Below, in pieces: positions 41,044 through 50,687 of a stretch of 64,000 bases of DNA. The stretch's first letter is position 1. Each line of letters begins with the position of its first letter. Both the position numbers and the translations under genes were made by a program. Source of the stretch: Saccharomycopsis crataegensis (Eukaryota; Ascomycota; Saccharomycetes; Ascoideales; Saccharomycopsidaceae); the NCBI RefSeq assembly GCF_037102585.1, contig NW_027043831.1:186001-250000 (forward strand), given 5' to 3'. Below the pieces are notes generated by a model that saw only the letters and a program-made list of their open reading frames with translations, was not told the DNA's origin and did no database searches.

Positions 41044-43155
41044 ATGTCAATCACAAAAACCATCGCCAGCACCAAGCAGTTCGAATTGTCCCTCACCCTC
41101 GACCGCAGTGCCAGAGATTCCTTCACCTTCACCAACTTTGATAAACTCAAGGGTAAACTCCACTTGATCCCTAAAAAAACCATCACCAACATCAACTCAA
41201 TCGATATCGCTTTTGAAGGGTACACCAAAACCGCGTTGCCTGGATCGTTCAAAACCCCCGATTTCTCATCACAATTGTACGGCGGCCCATCGGTCGATAA
41301 GCAGAACCTCATCACCAACCCTTTTTTGCAATCCAACTTCAGTTTCTTGGAAAACAACTTGACCGTCGAATGCCATAACTTGGTTCACCAAAAGAAATCC
41401 CTCTATCATTATCATCATCATCATCACCAACAAGATGGGTTCTTCTTGCCTGGGACCAGCTATTCGTACGATTTTGAAATCATCATCCCTTCCGAAGCAA
41501 GATGCTGTCTCCTGGACCAGTGTGATAACCACAATAATACAGTGTTCCACATTGACCCCTTAACAAATTGCAAGATTAAAGTGCCACAGCATAAAAGAAA
41601 CCTTTATTTGGGTAAACGCAAAGTCCTTAACCATCATCTTCCTCCAAGCATCGGTGTGTCACTGACACAGAAAAAAACCAGCGATCTTTTCAACGTTTTT
41701 TATTATTTGAAAGTATCGGTAGTACAAGATACCAAAAAGCAAAAAGATTCCATTACCGAGGGTTATTACGAAATCAACTTCTTACCAAGAGAATTCTCCG
41801 TCGACGTGTGGGCCAGAGACCGCCGATCCATGAAAATCGTCAACAACAAATCGGGAAGACTCTTCAAACTTGAATCGGATTCCATGAAGCAAACCTTACT
41901 TGATTACAAGAAATCGTTGGTGGATCCCACTCTGTCATCACCATCATCGAAATACAATAATAAGTTCAAATCGAAAAGTTATAAATCGATGGTCGAAAAT
42001 TTGAAGAAATTCCCCAGTTTCGACGATAGTTTGTATTTGGAAATGAGATTATACGAATCAGAGTATTTCACTCCGTCATCGACGCCGAAAATGAAACTCT
42101 TCTTGGTCTCCCTTAAAAACCCTAATGATGCTAAATCGCTTATCTCCGGGAAGAAAATCTCCGGGATCCAAATCCGTAATTTGATCATCGATTTGACTGA
42201 GAATTACGAAATCAAAAATCAATCGATAAACGGATCAAAGAAGGAGAACTATCGGACGGCATTCCATGGCCAAGACCAGGAATTCATCACCGATCAATTA
42301 CATCAAAGAATCAATCTTTTTAAGACTCCTGAAGATTTCTCCCATGATATATCTTTGGAATTCGATGGACAAACCAATAATGTCGATGTCAAGTATTCGG
42401 CTGCCAACCCTTGTCTTTGTTCTTCTTCTCCTCCTCCTCCTCCTCCTCCTCCTCCTCCTCCTCCTCCTCCTCCTCCTCCACCACCTTCGAGCACCACCCT
42501 TAAGTTTATCAAAAATGTTCACAGATTGTCATCGCTTACTAATGAACCAATCTACGAATGTGAGATCCCGTTCAATGATTTTGTTAACGTCTCGTCCAAC
42601 TCCCCAAAACCTAATTCTCCAGGGATGGTGATCCCCGCTGATGTGATCCCAAGTTTTAGAAGTTGTAACATCAAGAAAAGTTACGGGATTTCCGTGAAAT
42701 GCGACTACATTGGGATCTTACCGGATTCCGTTGCCATTTCACCACAACAGTCTTTATTAACCGGGTCTCAAAAAGATCGATCAGGATTTTCATTCAAGAA
42801 AATCACTAGAAGAGACTCCCCTACCATTGACGAAACCGCGCGTACTGCGTTTGATTTCAAAATCAAGATCCTCAGTGGGATTTCCAACATCATTGAGCCA
42901 GTCCAAGTATGCGATGATCTAAACTATACCGAGCAAGATGTCATGGATCTTTCGACAAAACTCGAGACTTTGCCATTGTACGATGATCTTTTCAATAACG
43001 TTGATCATTCTTCGACTTTGACTAGCGTGAGCAGTCTGAGTAGTAGTGGTACCCGAAGTATCAATGATGATTTTCTGGTCGATTTCATCCCAAGGATTGT
43101 CAATATTGACATTGCAAACAATAATGAAGGGTTTGGGCTAGTTGAAGTGATTTAA
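41044..43155 (+). CDS. Arrestin-like trafficking adaptor
   Basis: A 703-residue protein with an arrestin-like fold signature: beta-rich N-terminal half with LKGKLHLIPKK, SIDIAFEGYTKTAL, the loop FFLPGTSYSYDFEIIIPSEA, and LPPSIGVSLTQ...FNVFYYLKVSV, a pattern typical of fungal alpha-arrestins and Bul-like proteins. A C-terminal half-domain continues (about 340-570). A run of 19 prolines occurs at 463-481, and ETLPLYDDLFNN near residue 645 resembles the LPxY variant of a PY motif that binds WW domains of Rsp5. Such adaptors recruit Rsp5 to plasma-membrane transporters for ubiquitylation. No strict PPxY is present. I cannot assign it to a named ART or BUL gene. It converges on the orphan gene at 43786. 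Confidence 0.7.
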   Translation: MSITKTIASTKQFELSLTLDRSARDSFTFTNFDKLKGKLHLIPKKTITNINSIDIAFEGYTKTALPGSFKTPDFSSQLYGGPSVDKQNLITNPFLQSNFSFLENNLTVECHNLVHQKKSLYHYHHHHHQQDGFFLPGTSYSYDFEIIIPSEARCCLLDQCDNHNNTVFHIDPLTNCKIKVPQHKRNLYLGKRKVLNHHLPPSIGVSLTQKKTSDLFNVFYYLKVSVVQDTKKQKDSITEGYYEINFLPREFSVDVWARDRRSMKIVNNKSGRLFKLESDSMKQTLLDYKKSLVDPTLSSPSSKYNNKFKSKSYKSMVENLKKFPSFDDSLYLEMRLYESEYFTPSSTPKMKLFLVSLKNPNDAKSLISGKKISGIQIRNLIIDLTENYEIKNQSINGSKKENYRTAFHGQDQEFITDQLHQRINLFKTPEDFSHDISLEFDGQTNNVDVKYSAANPCLCSSSPPPPPPPPPPPPPPPPPPPSSTTLKFIKNVHRLSSLTNEPIYECEIPFNDFVNVSSNSPKPNSPGMVIPADVIPSFRSCNIKKSYGISVKCDYIGILPDSVAISPQQSLLTGSQKDRSGFSFKKITRRDSPTIDETARTAFDFKIKILSGISNIIEPVQVCDDLNYTEQDVMDLSTKLETLPLYDDLFNNVDHSSTLTSVSSLSSSGTRSINDDFLVDFIPRIVNIDIANNNEGFGLVEVI
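42430..42486 (+). repeat. CCT trinucleotide microsatellite encoding 19 prolines
   Basis: Seventeen or so pure CCT triplets followed by CCA and CCT encode residues 463-481 of the arrestin-like protein. The opposite strand is open in frames of poly-Arg and poly-Gly, which are artefacts of the repeat. Confidence 0.95.
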
Positions 43156-43785
43156 AGGGTTATATTTTCTATAGAATTAATGTGTATTATATCAAAAGAA
43201 CTTTTGGTTCTTATTTAATGATTTTAATGTTTGCTAAGTTTGTTTTTTTTTTTTTTTTTAATAATTATCATATTGTAGACCAATAATAATTATCACATTG
43301 TAGATCAATAATAATCATCACATTGTAGATCAACAATAATTATCACATTGTAGATCAACAATAATCATCGAAATACTTTGCTGATTTTTAAAAACCGTCG
43401 TCTCGTAAAATAATTATTGAAAGATAAAAGAGGTATTTGAACTATAATGAAGATGTGTCCAACTATAATAGAGGTATTTGAACTATAATTGAGCAATGAC
43501 ATTTAGCAAAATTTATAAATGAAATTCAAATTAAATCAACAAATATCAAATTTATTAACGTATTGGAACGAAAAGAATGAGAAAGAAATATGAAGAAAAA
43601 AAAAAAAAAAATAACCATGGAAATTATGTTAATTTGTGTAATATTCTAAGAAAAGGTAAATATCATTTTTGGAGGAATCAAAAAATTGTAGTGAAGTTAA
43701 AACAATAGTGGAATGAGAAGATAGTGTAATAAGAAGTTAAGAAAAGTATTTGTGTGTGTGTGTGTGTGTGGGTGTTTTTAATATA
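43156..43785. other. Convergent spacer with tandem repeats
   Basis: The 630 bp between two stop codons holds the 25-bp tandem array at 43261-43370, a second short direct repeat (GAGGTATTTGAACTATAAT at 43430-43448 and 43471-43489), T- and A-runs (43241-43259, 43595-43611) and a GT microsatellite at about 43751-43770. No coding sequence was recognised. Confidence 0.6.
43261..43370. repeat. 25-bp tandem repeat, 4.4 copies
   Basis: Copies start at 43261, 43286, 43311 and 43336, with a 10-bp partial copy from 43361. The unit reads ATAATTATCACATTGTAGAT followed by CAATA or CAACA; copies differ by one to three bases. The second and fourth copies are the most alike. Confidence 0.93.
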
Positions 43786-44703
43786 TTACAAATGCAATGA
43801 GGCACGGCGACGATGATGACCCAATAAACTGTCCAAATTGGAATTGTCATCATCTTGAAGACTCGATAATGAGTAAATTGAGAATGAAGAATGTCTAGTG
43901 TGATTGATATTATTGGTCTCCCCAACGGATGGAAGGTTGTGATTGTGATTGTGATTGTGATTGTTGACCTCACCAATCAAAGGGAGGTACTGCTGGTTTC
44001 CTAATGGGAAGAACCTGGAAATCATTGGGTTTTGTTGAAGTTTTGAAGTCTTGCGGATTTGCTCGCTCATGTAAAGGCCGTAGCTATACTTTTTATTAAT
44101 TTCGAAAAATGGGTCGTTACCATTGATTATTGGGGCCATTGGATGGTTAAACTTCGAAGCCATCGAAGTATCATCATCCTTGAGCTTGCTGAGTCGTTGT
44201 TGAACTAAGGATGGATGACAAGCTGTTTCTTTAATTTCACCAGGATGATTTGGCTCCATTGGTTTAGAGTTTATTGGTTTGATTTTGTTGAGTAATTTAG
44301 TTGGGAAGGTGATATCGATTGGTGATCTGATTCTTGAAGACCTTTTTTCTTTGATGGTTTCCAGGAAAAGCAGTTTATAAGTGGACTCTTTGGTTTCCAC
44401 AAAAAGTGGGTTATGATTGGACTTATCTTGTTTGATGATTTCCGCGAAAAGTGGTTTATGATTCGTAGCATCATCAATGACATCAGAGAGATTGGAATCG
44501 AGGGAGGTGGTTCTCGTCATACTGAAATCGGAATTTTCAGACTCATCATCATCATCATCATCGAATTCATCATTATCATTGCAACCATCATGGTTTTCCT
44601 CGTAGTCGCTGAGACAAGAGAAGTAGTCTGAATCATTATCATTATCATTATCATTATCATCTTCCAAGTATTGTTCAATGTTCAACTTGAGTGACAGAGG
44701 CAT
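43786..44703 (-). CDS. Unrecognised low-complexity acidic protein
   Basis: A 305-residue frame with no family I recognise. The N-terminus MPLSLKLNIEQYLED leads into Asp/Asn-rich tracts (about 15-55), and His-Asn repeats occur near 248-258. Between about 83 and 120 an imperfect repeat of roughly 16-17 residues is seen three times (KPLFAEIIKQDK, NPLFVETKEST, KLLFLETIKEK). A better conserved-looking core is about 185-240 (NDPFFEINKKYSYGLYMSEQ, then NPMISRFFPLG), and the end HHRRRASLHL contains an RRxS kinase-type site. Coding is supported by length in an AT-rich region, an ordinary promoter-sized gap upstream, and replacement of DNA repeats by in-frame codons. It could be a fast-evolving regulatory or signalling protein; no function is proposed. 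Confidence 0.6.
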   Translation of the reverse strand: MPLSLKLNIEQYLEDDNDNDNDNDSDYFSCLSDYEENHDGCNDNDEFDDDDDDESENSDFSMTRTTSLDSNLSDVIDDATNHKPLFAEIIKQDKSNHNPLFVETKESTYKLLFLETIKEKRSSRIRSPIDITFPTKLLNKIKPINSKPMEPNHPGEIKETACHPSLVQQRLSKLKDDDTSMASKFNHPMAPIINGNDPFFEINKKYSYGLYMSEQIRKTSKLQQNPMISRFFPLGNQQYLPLIGEVNNHNHNHNHNLPSVGETNNINHTRHSSFSIYSLSSLQDDDNSNLDSLLGHHRRRASLHL

Positions 44704-45767
44704 GGTAAGTAAATTGGGAAGGATAGTGATTTTTGAGCAGAGTGAAGAAAATGTAGACTTGGCAAATGATAGTGAAAATTTCTACTACCCAGAGTAAAGA
44801 TATATGTATATATATATTCCTCAATTCCTTCTTCTTTCTTTCAACCTCAGGTTTGAGACGATTGTGTTTTTGTGGTGTAACATTTGGTGCAGCGACTCAT
44901 GCATGATGGAGATTCCTGAACCGCGGATGCAAAGAAGTCAAAAAAACTTTAAATCGGGGAGAAAAAAAAAAAAAAGAAAAGTGCAAAATCACCAACGAAT
45001 GAGACGAATAAAAGAAATAGTAATCATTGGAAAACTAATAGAAAAATTCAAATTCTGACCAGTAATAATACTATTTTATTAAGTGGAACGAAAACCTCTG
45101 AGAGGAGGAGGGGAGGGGGGAGGTTCTTCGTATTTGGCCCGGCGCTTTGTTTTGTTTGAGGATGCTGCTCTGCAGCTAAGTGGAATTGAATCCCTGGCAA
45201 AACCGGCGTTCTACGAGAGGTAAAGGACAGCCAGCATACAACGAGAAGAGATGGATGGATTTTACATACTTTCAAATTTATATTATGCGTTGTGTTTGAG
45301 ATACTGAGTTACTGTTCCTTAATAACATATCTCATTACTTTTTTGCGTTCACTATTTATTCCATTTATTTATTATTTTAAGTATACTGATTGCTCCCCCC
45401 CCCCAAACCATTTTTTTTATTTCAGTTAGTTGGTTCGTTTGATTTCAACAAAAAAAATGAAAATGAAACAAATGAACAACAACATATATTATCGTTCACT
45501 TATACATCCCCTATCTAACACAAAACTTGTCCAAAACAGTAGTCGTAAGAAACCCCCCTTACCATTCGGTGTTTCTCAAATCTCTTGAAACAAAAGGTGC
45601 GTCTCTTAGCCTGCAGCCCAACGTTGCATGCTAAATCCGCTTCTGGAAGACTCGTATACGTACGTACTTTTCCCGTCTGAGTAACTCAATAATTGGGGGA
45701 TTGTTGTTATTAATGTTGTTTGTTTTTTTTTGTTTTTTTTTGCTCATAATATTCTTGGAGAAGCAAC
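44704..45767. other. Promoter of the orphan gene and LEC1-like 3' region
   Basis: The 1064-bp gap holds TA-rich sequence at about 44801-44818, an A-run at 44961-44976, a GA-rich patch near 45097-45122, a C-run at 45395-45404 and T-runs near 45721-45741. A CATGCATG-containing patch occurs near 44898. No ORF has family features. Confidence 0.5.
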
Positions 45768-48700
45768 TCATATGCTGTTTTTAACTAATACATTGGCACT
45801 GCCTTGATACTGTTTCAACAACTTCAACAACTCAACTTTGAATTGGGGTCCCAATTTTTTGATTTCCCCCTGGTGGCCCTTCCGCTCTTTTTCTTCATCG
45901 GCTTTCAAGAATATATCAACCTCTTTAGAGTCGTTGGAATTCACCCTCTCGAGCTGCTGTAAGTCCGCATCGAATTCTTGCAAATCTCTATGATCAATGA
46001 GCCCCAAATCAGAAACGTCCATCAACGCCACTTGGTCCAACCGGTCCCAATTCTCTTTGATAAAATCGTTTTTATTGTTGGATTTTTTATCCTTTTTCAT
46101 TTTAAGATTCAGTTGCATCAGTTGTTTCAATACTTGCTCGGTTTTTTCCTTGATGATCGATGCCAACTCTGCTTTCAATTCTGTTTCGTTAATGACGGAA
46201 ACTTGGTTCACCAATTTCTCCATATCGAACTTCCCATCTTCTAGGGATTCGTTCTTGAAATACCTGAGTAAATTCACAATATTCCCGGCCCACGAGCCAA
46301 TCGATTCGAAAAACCCTTCGGTGTCATTGACGTAACTCTCATGAAGGAACTCAATGAAGAAATCTTGGTATTTCGTGAATACCAAATAGATGCTCAAGAT
46401 AATTTCGTTCGAGGTCAACATGTACACCACGTCGTAAAGTTGTTCCACTAAATTGATAATATCATCGACAAAGCTTTGGAACACCCTTACAATCCTCTTG
46501 AACGATGGGTTTTTGGAAAAAATGCTCACCAACGGCTCGAAAAACACTATAATAAAATCTTTGAGGAAATTGTTGAGGTACGATTCGGACCAAAGTTCGT
46601 CCATCACCATCTTATCATTCTTTCGGTTCATTAATTGAAATAATTTCTTTAAATCTAGGTATAATTTCGCTTGTGTAGTGAGCTCTTCCATGAGTTGTTG
46701 CAGGTTGGTCTCATTTTTCATTTTTCTTGATTTCAAAGTATCAAGTTTTTTCGAGGCTTGGTAACTTTCATAGATCACCGGTTTTAAATGCATCACTTTC
46801 GTAACCTCACCATTCAATTTTTCATTAAATACCACTAATAGAATCAAATCATTGTCATTTTCATTCAGTCTGAACTTTTCAATGATCAGTTTTTTCAATT
46901 CATCGTTATACTCATTCAATTTCAAGAATTCGTTGATGGTATCAAAGATCACCGAATATCCTTGGTCCTGCTTGAGCAACTTTTGCTCTAATAATTTCAC
47001 CTTGTTGTTTAAGTCATTGATATCCGAGGTTAGCACACTATGGAACAACACTTGAATGAACGATCTATGGGCATCCTTATTTTGAGTATTATCATTATCG
47101 TTGGACTTCCAGGAAAACCATTTTGTCGGGGCACTGATTCCCAAGTTCCGTGGTTGATAGAGGAAAAATTCAAGCAACCGTCTAATCATTGCCATCGGAT
47201 TGGTCAATTTGAGGATTTGTTGAACAATAGCATAAGGAAATAAAGAATGGAATTTTTTGACCTGGTTGAATAGTTCATAAGTAACCGCATCGCTGAATTT
47301 CTCCGTTGACCCGCCAACTGACCCATCTAGATCGTTGGTGGTGAAAAATAAATCATATACCAATGATGATAGTTTAAGTTTGGTCCATTTGATCAAAGTC
47401 TTCATGATCGGTGATAATCCTTGGATGTTTTTGTTAAGCTTGAATTCCACGAGCATGCGAAACATCGTTGATTTTGAATCCCCAGAGTTCAAATATAACG
47501 AATACTGTTGTAAAGTTTGCGGGGAGAAATTTTTTTCTAAATAGACCTGGTCATCAGAGTGTAATAATAGGTTCTTGAATTGTACTAATTCATTTTTCAA
47601 TTTTAAATTAATTAAAAATATTTTTTTTTGGAAAATTAATTGATTCTTGATAGTCAAATAGCTCACATATTCTCTCATTTCAATGTCCTTCTTTTCTTCA
47701 TCGGTTAAATCATGGTAATTCTTAGAGCTTTCAAATAAAAACTCCTTCATTTCAATACAGTTGGCAATTCTGGGTATTTGCAAAAGTGCAGATAAGTAGT
47801 TGTTCAACAACACTCTAAGTTTTTCACGAGGCAAGGAGTAAGTGGTTGGATCATTGGTGGCGGTAGATGAAGATCTTTCTATCCCAGAGTTTGTAGACAG
47901 CGCATCACAATAGGAATCATTATCAAAACTGGGAGTTCTTGGAGTGCCAGCCGCTGAATTCTTCAATGACAATTTGCTAAACTTATGCTTTATACCATCG
48001 GGACTTTCGGCATTTAATACACCACCACGCAGGTTCAATGAAGGTGATGATTTCATATGTTTCAATTTTCCCATCTTTGAACTTTTTTTAGTTGACGGGG
48101 CGTGTTTTGTCAAAATATATGTCAACAAATCTTCGGCTTCACGACTATTGAAAGTTGACTCATTCTCTTGGTTGAAGAATTCTTCGATATCGATTGACTG
48201 GGACATCCCACTAGTGGTATTATTATTTCGCACCACGGTTTCGTCGTACACATCCTCATCATCTTCGTTTGTTTCCTGTTGTTTGTGATGGTCATTGCTA
48301 AACACGTTTCCAATTAATGTTCCGTGTTTAAATTTCTGAGGCAACTTTGGTAAACTGAGATTAGGATATGTCTTTTTAAGTTTAGAAGCGAGGATTTTAA
48401 ATGCTTCGTACGAGCGTAAGACTAAATATTCTCGAAGAATCTCGTCATCTGAAGAATCTGTCTGCTTATCCTTGGTGGCTAGGCTCATTTTGTATTTGAC
48501 AGAAATGATAAACTCATAGACTTTGGAATGTTTATTTGGGAAAGCATCGTTGGGCCCGGTGACATTAAGAAACCCTAGACCAATCTTAGTTCCAAAAGTT
48601 CTGTTGTTTGTGTGGGTGGTAGTGGTGGTAGTAGTAGTAGTAGTAGTAGTGGCGGGGACATGAGCAGAAACACCAATAATATTTATGGCATAGTTGTTAA

Positions 48701-49466
48701 TGAATCGCGGATTATGAATCTGGTTCATGATATCTTTTTTGGTGAGCTTTAATAATGAAGCGGTATTGTCATCTTCTGGATCATCATTTTCCAAATCATT
48801 AATATAGTTTTCTAAATTCTTGGAAATTGATTGATTCAATTGATTACCAGTTGTATTACTATTATTATTATTATTATTATTATCCTTGTTAGTGGTGCTT
48901 GGGTTCACATCATAATATTCATGTTCTTTGATGGTACTCAATGAACTACTGAAGAAAAGTACCAACACTCTAAAGATCTTCAAGCTTAACTTTCTTCGCT
49001 TCGTCAATTCGAAACGATCGGTGGAATTGCTCAAGTTCTTGGATAAGATGTAGTTATAGAACGGCATTAGTTTGTACTTCAAGTATTTGTTATTATTGGT
49101 ATGGTCGAATTGGGACATGTACCGTTCGATTTGTAAGTCGAGTTGGTCTGATTCATGGTTGTTGACATGCGGTTTCATGAGTTTGTGTTCCAGCTTTTTG
49201 AAATCAATTTTGGAGTCAAGACCCTGTAGATACGGAAATGTTTTGAGGAAGTTCATGAAAATGAACTTGATCAATGGATAAGTGTCATTCTTGGTGTCCA
49301 ACACGATGTCTTCGAAGTCGGCGGCTTCCAGGGTGCTGAAGGGGTACTGTAAATTGGAGAGGAACTGGGTGTGGTCGTGCCAGAGGTGGTTGAATTCATC
49401 CTGTAATTGGAGGTATAGTAGCTGGTTTTTGAGGTTGTGATCTTCCTGTGGGGTGAGGGAGATCAT
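45768..49466 (-). CDS. LEC1: PX-domain lipid-binding protein, Lec1/YPR097W-like
   Basis: A 1232-residue protein, longer than S. cerevisiae YPR097W (1073) mainly through low-complexity inserts. The N-terminal PX-associated region begins MISLTPQEDHNLKNQLLYLQLQDEF and spans about 1-170. Asn- and Thr-rich inserts follow (about 195-215 and 265-285, the latter from an ACT repeat). The PX domain (about 292-450) shows the phosphoinositide-binding pattern SYEAFKILASKLKKTYPNLS with SLPKLPQKF, interrupted by an acidic loop. The C-terminal 700 residues are the conserved helical region shared with YPR097W, ending in a charged coiled coil. The yeast protein is reported to influence ergosterol distribution. 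The name rests on domain order; close fungal relatives would be equally consistent. Confidence 0.78.
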   Translation of the reverse strand: MISLTPQEDHNLKNQLLYLQLQDEFNHLWHDHTQFLSNLQYPFSTLEAADFEDIVLDTKNDTYPLIKFIFMNFLKTFPYLQGLDSKIDFKKLEHKLMKPHVNNHESDQLDLQIERYMSQFDHTNNNKYLKYKLMPFYNYILSKNLSNSTDRFELTKRRKLSLKIFRVLVLFFSSSLSTIKEHEYYDVNPSTTNKDNNNNNNNSNTTGNQLNQSISKNLENYINDLENDDPEDDNTASLLKLTKKDIMNQIHNPRFINNYAINIIGVSAHVPATTTTTTTTTTTTHTNNRTFGTKIGLGFLNVTGPNDAFPNKHSKVYEFIISVKYKMSLATKDKQTDSSDDEILREYLVLRSYEAFKILASKLKKTYPNLSLPKLPQKFKHGTLIGNVFSNDHHKQQETNEDDEDVYDETVVRNNNTTSGMSQSIDIEEFFNQENESTFNSREAEDLLTYILTKHAPSTKKSSKMGKLKHMKSSPSLNLRGGVLNAESPDGIKHKFSKLSLKNSAAGTPRTPSFDNDSYCDALSTNSGIERSSSTATNDPTTYSLPREKLRVLLNNYLSALLQIPRIANCIEMKEFLFESSKNYHDLTDEEKKDIEMREYVSYLTIKNQLIFQKKIFLINLKLKNELVQFKNLLLHSDDQVYLEKNFSPQTLQQYSLYLNSGDSKSTMFRMLVEFKLNKNIQGLSPIMKTLIKWTKLKLSSLVYDLFFTTNDLDGSVGGSTEKFSDAVTYELFNQVKKFHSLFPYAIVQQILKLTNPMAMIRRLLEFFLYQPRNLGISAPTKWFSWKSNDNDNTQNKDAHRSFIQVLFHSVLTSDINDLNNKVKLLEQKLLKQDQGYSVIFDTINEFLKLNEYNDELKKLIIEKFRLNENDNDLILLVVFNEKLNGEVTKVMHLKPVIYESYQASKKLDTLKSRKMKNETNLQQLMEELTTQAKLYLDLKKLFQLMNRKNDKMVMDELWSESYLNNFLKDFIIVFFEPLVSIFSKNPSFKRIVRVFQSFVDDIINLVEQLYDVVYMLTSNEIILSIYLVFTKYQDFFIEFLHESYVNDTEGFFESIGSWAGNIVNLLRYFKNESLEDGKFDMEKLVNQVSVINETELKAELASIIKEKTEQVLKQLMQLNLKMKKDKKSNNKNDFIKENWDRLDQVALMDVSDLGLIDHRDLQEFDADLQQLERVNSNDSKEVDIFLKADEEKERKGHQGEIKKLGPQFKVELLKLLKQYQGSANVLVKNSI

Positions 49467-50448
49467 TTTTGGATGGTGGATTGTTTGTTGGTTGATGAAT
49501 GGAAGACGAGACGGATGTTATTTGTTAGTGGAGCGCTGTTGTTTATTTTTTGGGATGATGGGGGAAGACCCGCGGCGGTGGTGCACCAAAACTATTTGGT
49601 GGGTGGAAAATATATATCTTTGTTACATATTACAAGTATATTGTATTTTATTAGATATTATTAAATATTATTTCACACTGTATATTAAGCATTGAATGTC
49701 GTGTAATATACATTGGTGGACGGATGGAGGAAGAGTTACGGTGTCACTTACTACTTTGCGTGAGATATTTTATTTGTTTGCGTTCGATCCAATTAATCAT
49801 CCATGGATTGTTTTATTAGTGAACACCGTCTACTACCGTATGCTACGATCAATGATTTACACGAATGGTAAGGGATGAGGAGTGATAATGCTGTGCAGAT
49901 AATCATATATGATATATATAATATATAATATATAATATAACATACACACAATTAATATAGCGGAACTCACAACGTGGTGGAATTCTCAGAGATCAACAAA
50001 GATTTCCCGTCGCCACTAACAATCGTAGGAGAATCGCCCAACTCAATCGGGAGGGCAGGCAGGCAGGCAGGGAGTCAATCGTGCCACCACCACCACCACC
50101 GCTACTACTGCTGCTACTGGCTACTACTGGCTACTGGTTATTATTATTATTATTATTATTATTAACACGCAGAGGATCACCAAGCACACTAGCATCCCAG
50201 GGTACACACATAATCCACACCACTCCGACAATCTTCAACTTTGGCACATGTAGTATAGTACATCTATTATATATATATATATACACACATATCATATACT
50301 ACTTTACATTATACACAGCAAAGTACCAAAAGCCCCTCGTCTCTTCACCCTGGCGACACCTTCATCGCCGCACATCATTTTTATATGTATACCACCTTCA
50401 TCACCATCACTACCCTAAATCCCCCTGATGGAATATGTGCTTGGCCCC

Positions 50449-50456
50449 TATATAAG
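50449..50456 (+). promoter_or_regulatory. Candidate TATA box of the MFS transporter gene
   Basis: TATATAAG matches the yeast TATA consensus (TATAWAWR) exactly. It lies 232 bp upstream of the ATG at 50688, leaving room for the C/A-rich leader with the ATAATCATCAT repeats. Confidence 0.5.
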
Positions 50457-50521
50457 CATCCGCCATTTCCTCAAAATTCCCCCTCTTCAAATTATAAAAA
50501 TCTCGAATATCCTTTCAACAT

Positions 50522-50572
50522 ATAATCATCATATAATCATCATATAATCATCATATAATCATCATATAATCG
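50522..50572 (+). repeat. Tandem ATAATCATCAT repeat in the MFS leader
   Basis: About four and a half copies of an 11-bp unit ATAATCATCAT, the last varied to ATAATCGTCAT, then related CATAC repeats to about 50615. They lie between the TATA box and the start codon. Confidence 0.85.
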
Positions 50573-50687
50573 TCATACATAATACATTCATACATTCACA
50601 CATACATACATACCATCACCATCATCATCACCCATACAACCATAAACACATACAATCATAAAATAAATACCTACAAAACAATTACCA

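Larger units (their letters stand above)
49467..50687. other. Divergent LEC1/MFS promoter region with many simple repeats
   Basis: The 1221-bp spacer contains a TA-rich block (about 49905-49940), a GGCA tetramer repeat (50053-50071), CCA and CTACTGG repeats (about 50081-50135), a TTA repeat (50139-50164), a TA run (50270-50283), a TATATAAG box at 50449-50456 (232 bp before the MFS start) and the ATAATCATCAT tandem repeat at about 50522-50572. No gene recognised. Confidence 0.6.

Noticed and set aside
42298-42522. Minus-strand ORFs of poly-Arg and poly-Gly
   Set aside because: They are the reverse complement of the CCT repeat coding polyproline in the arrestin-like gene.
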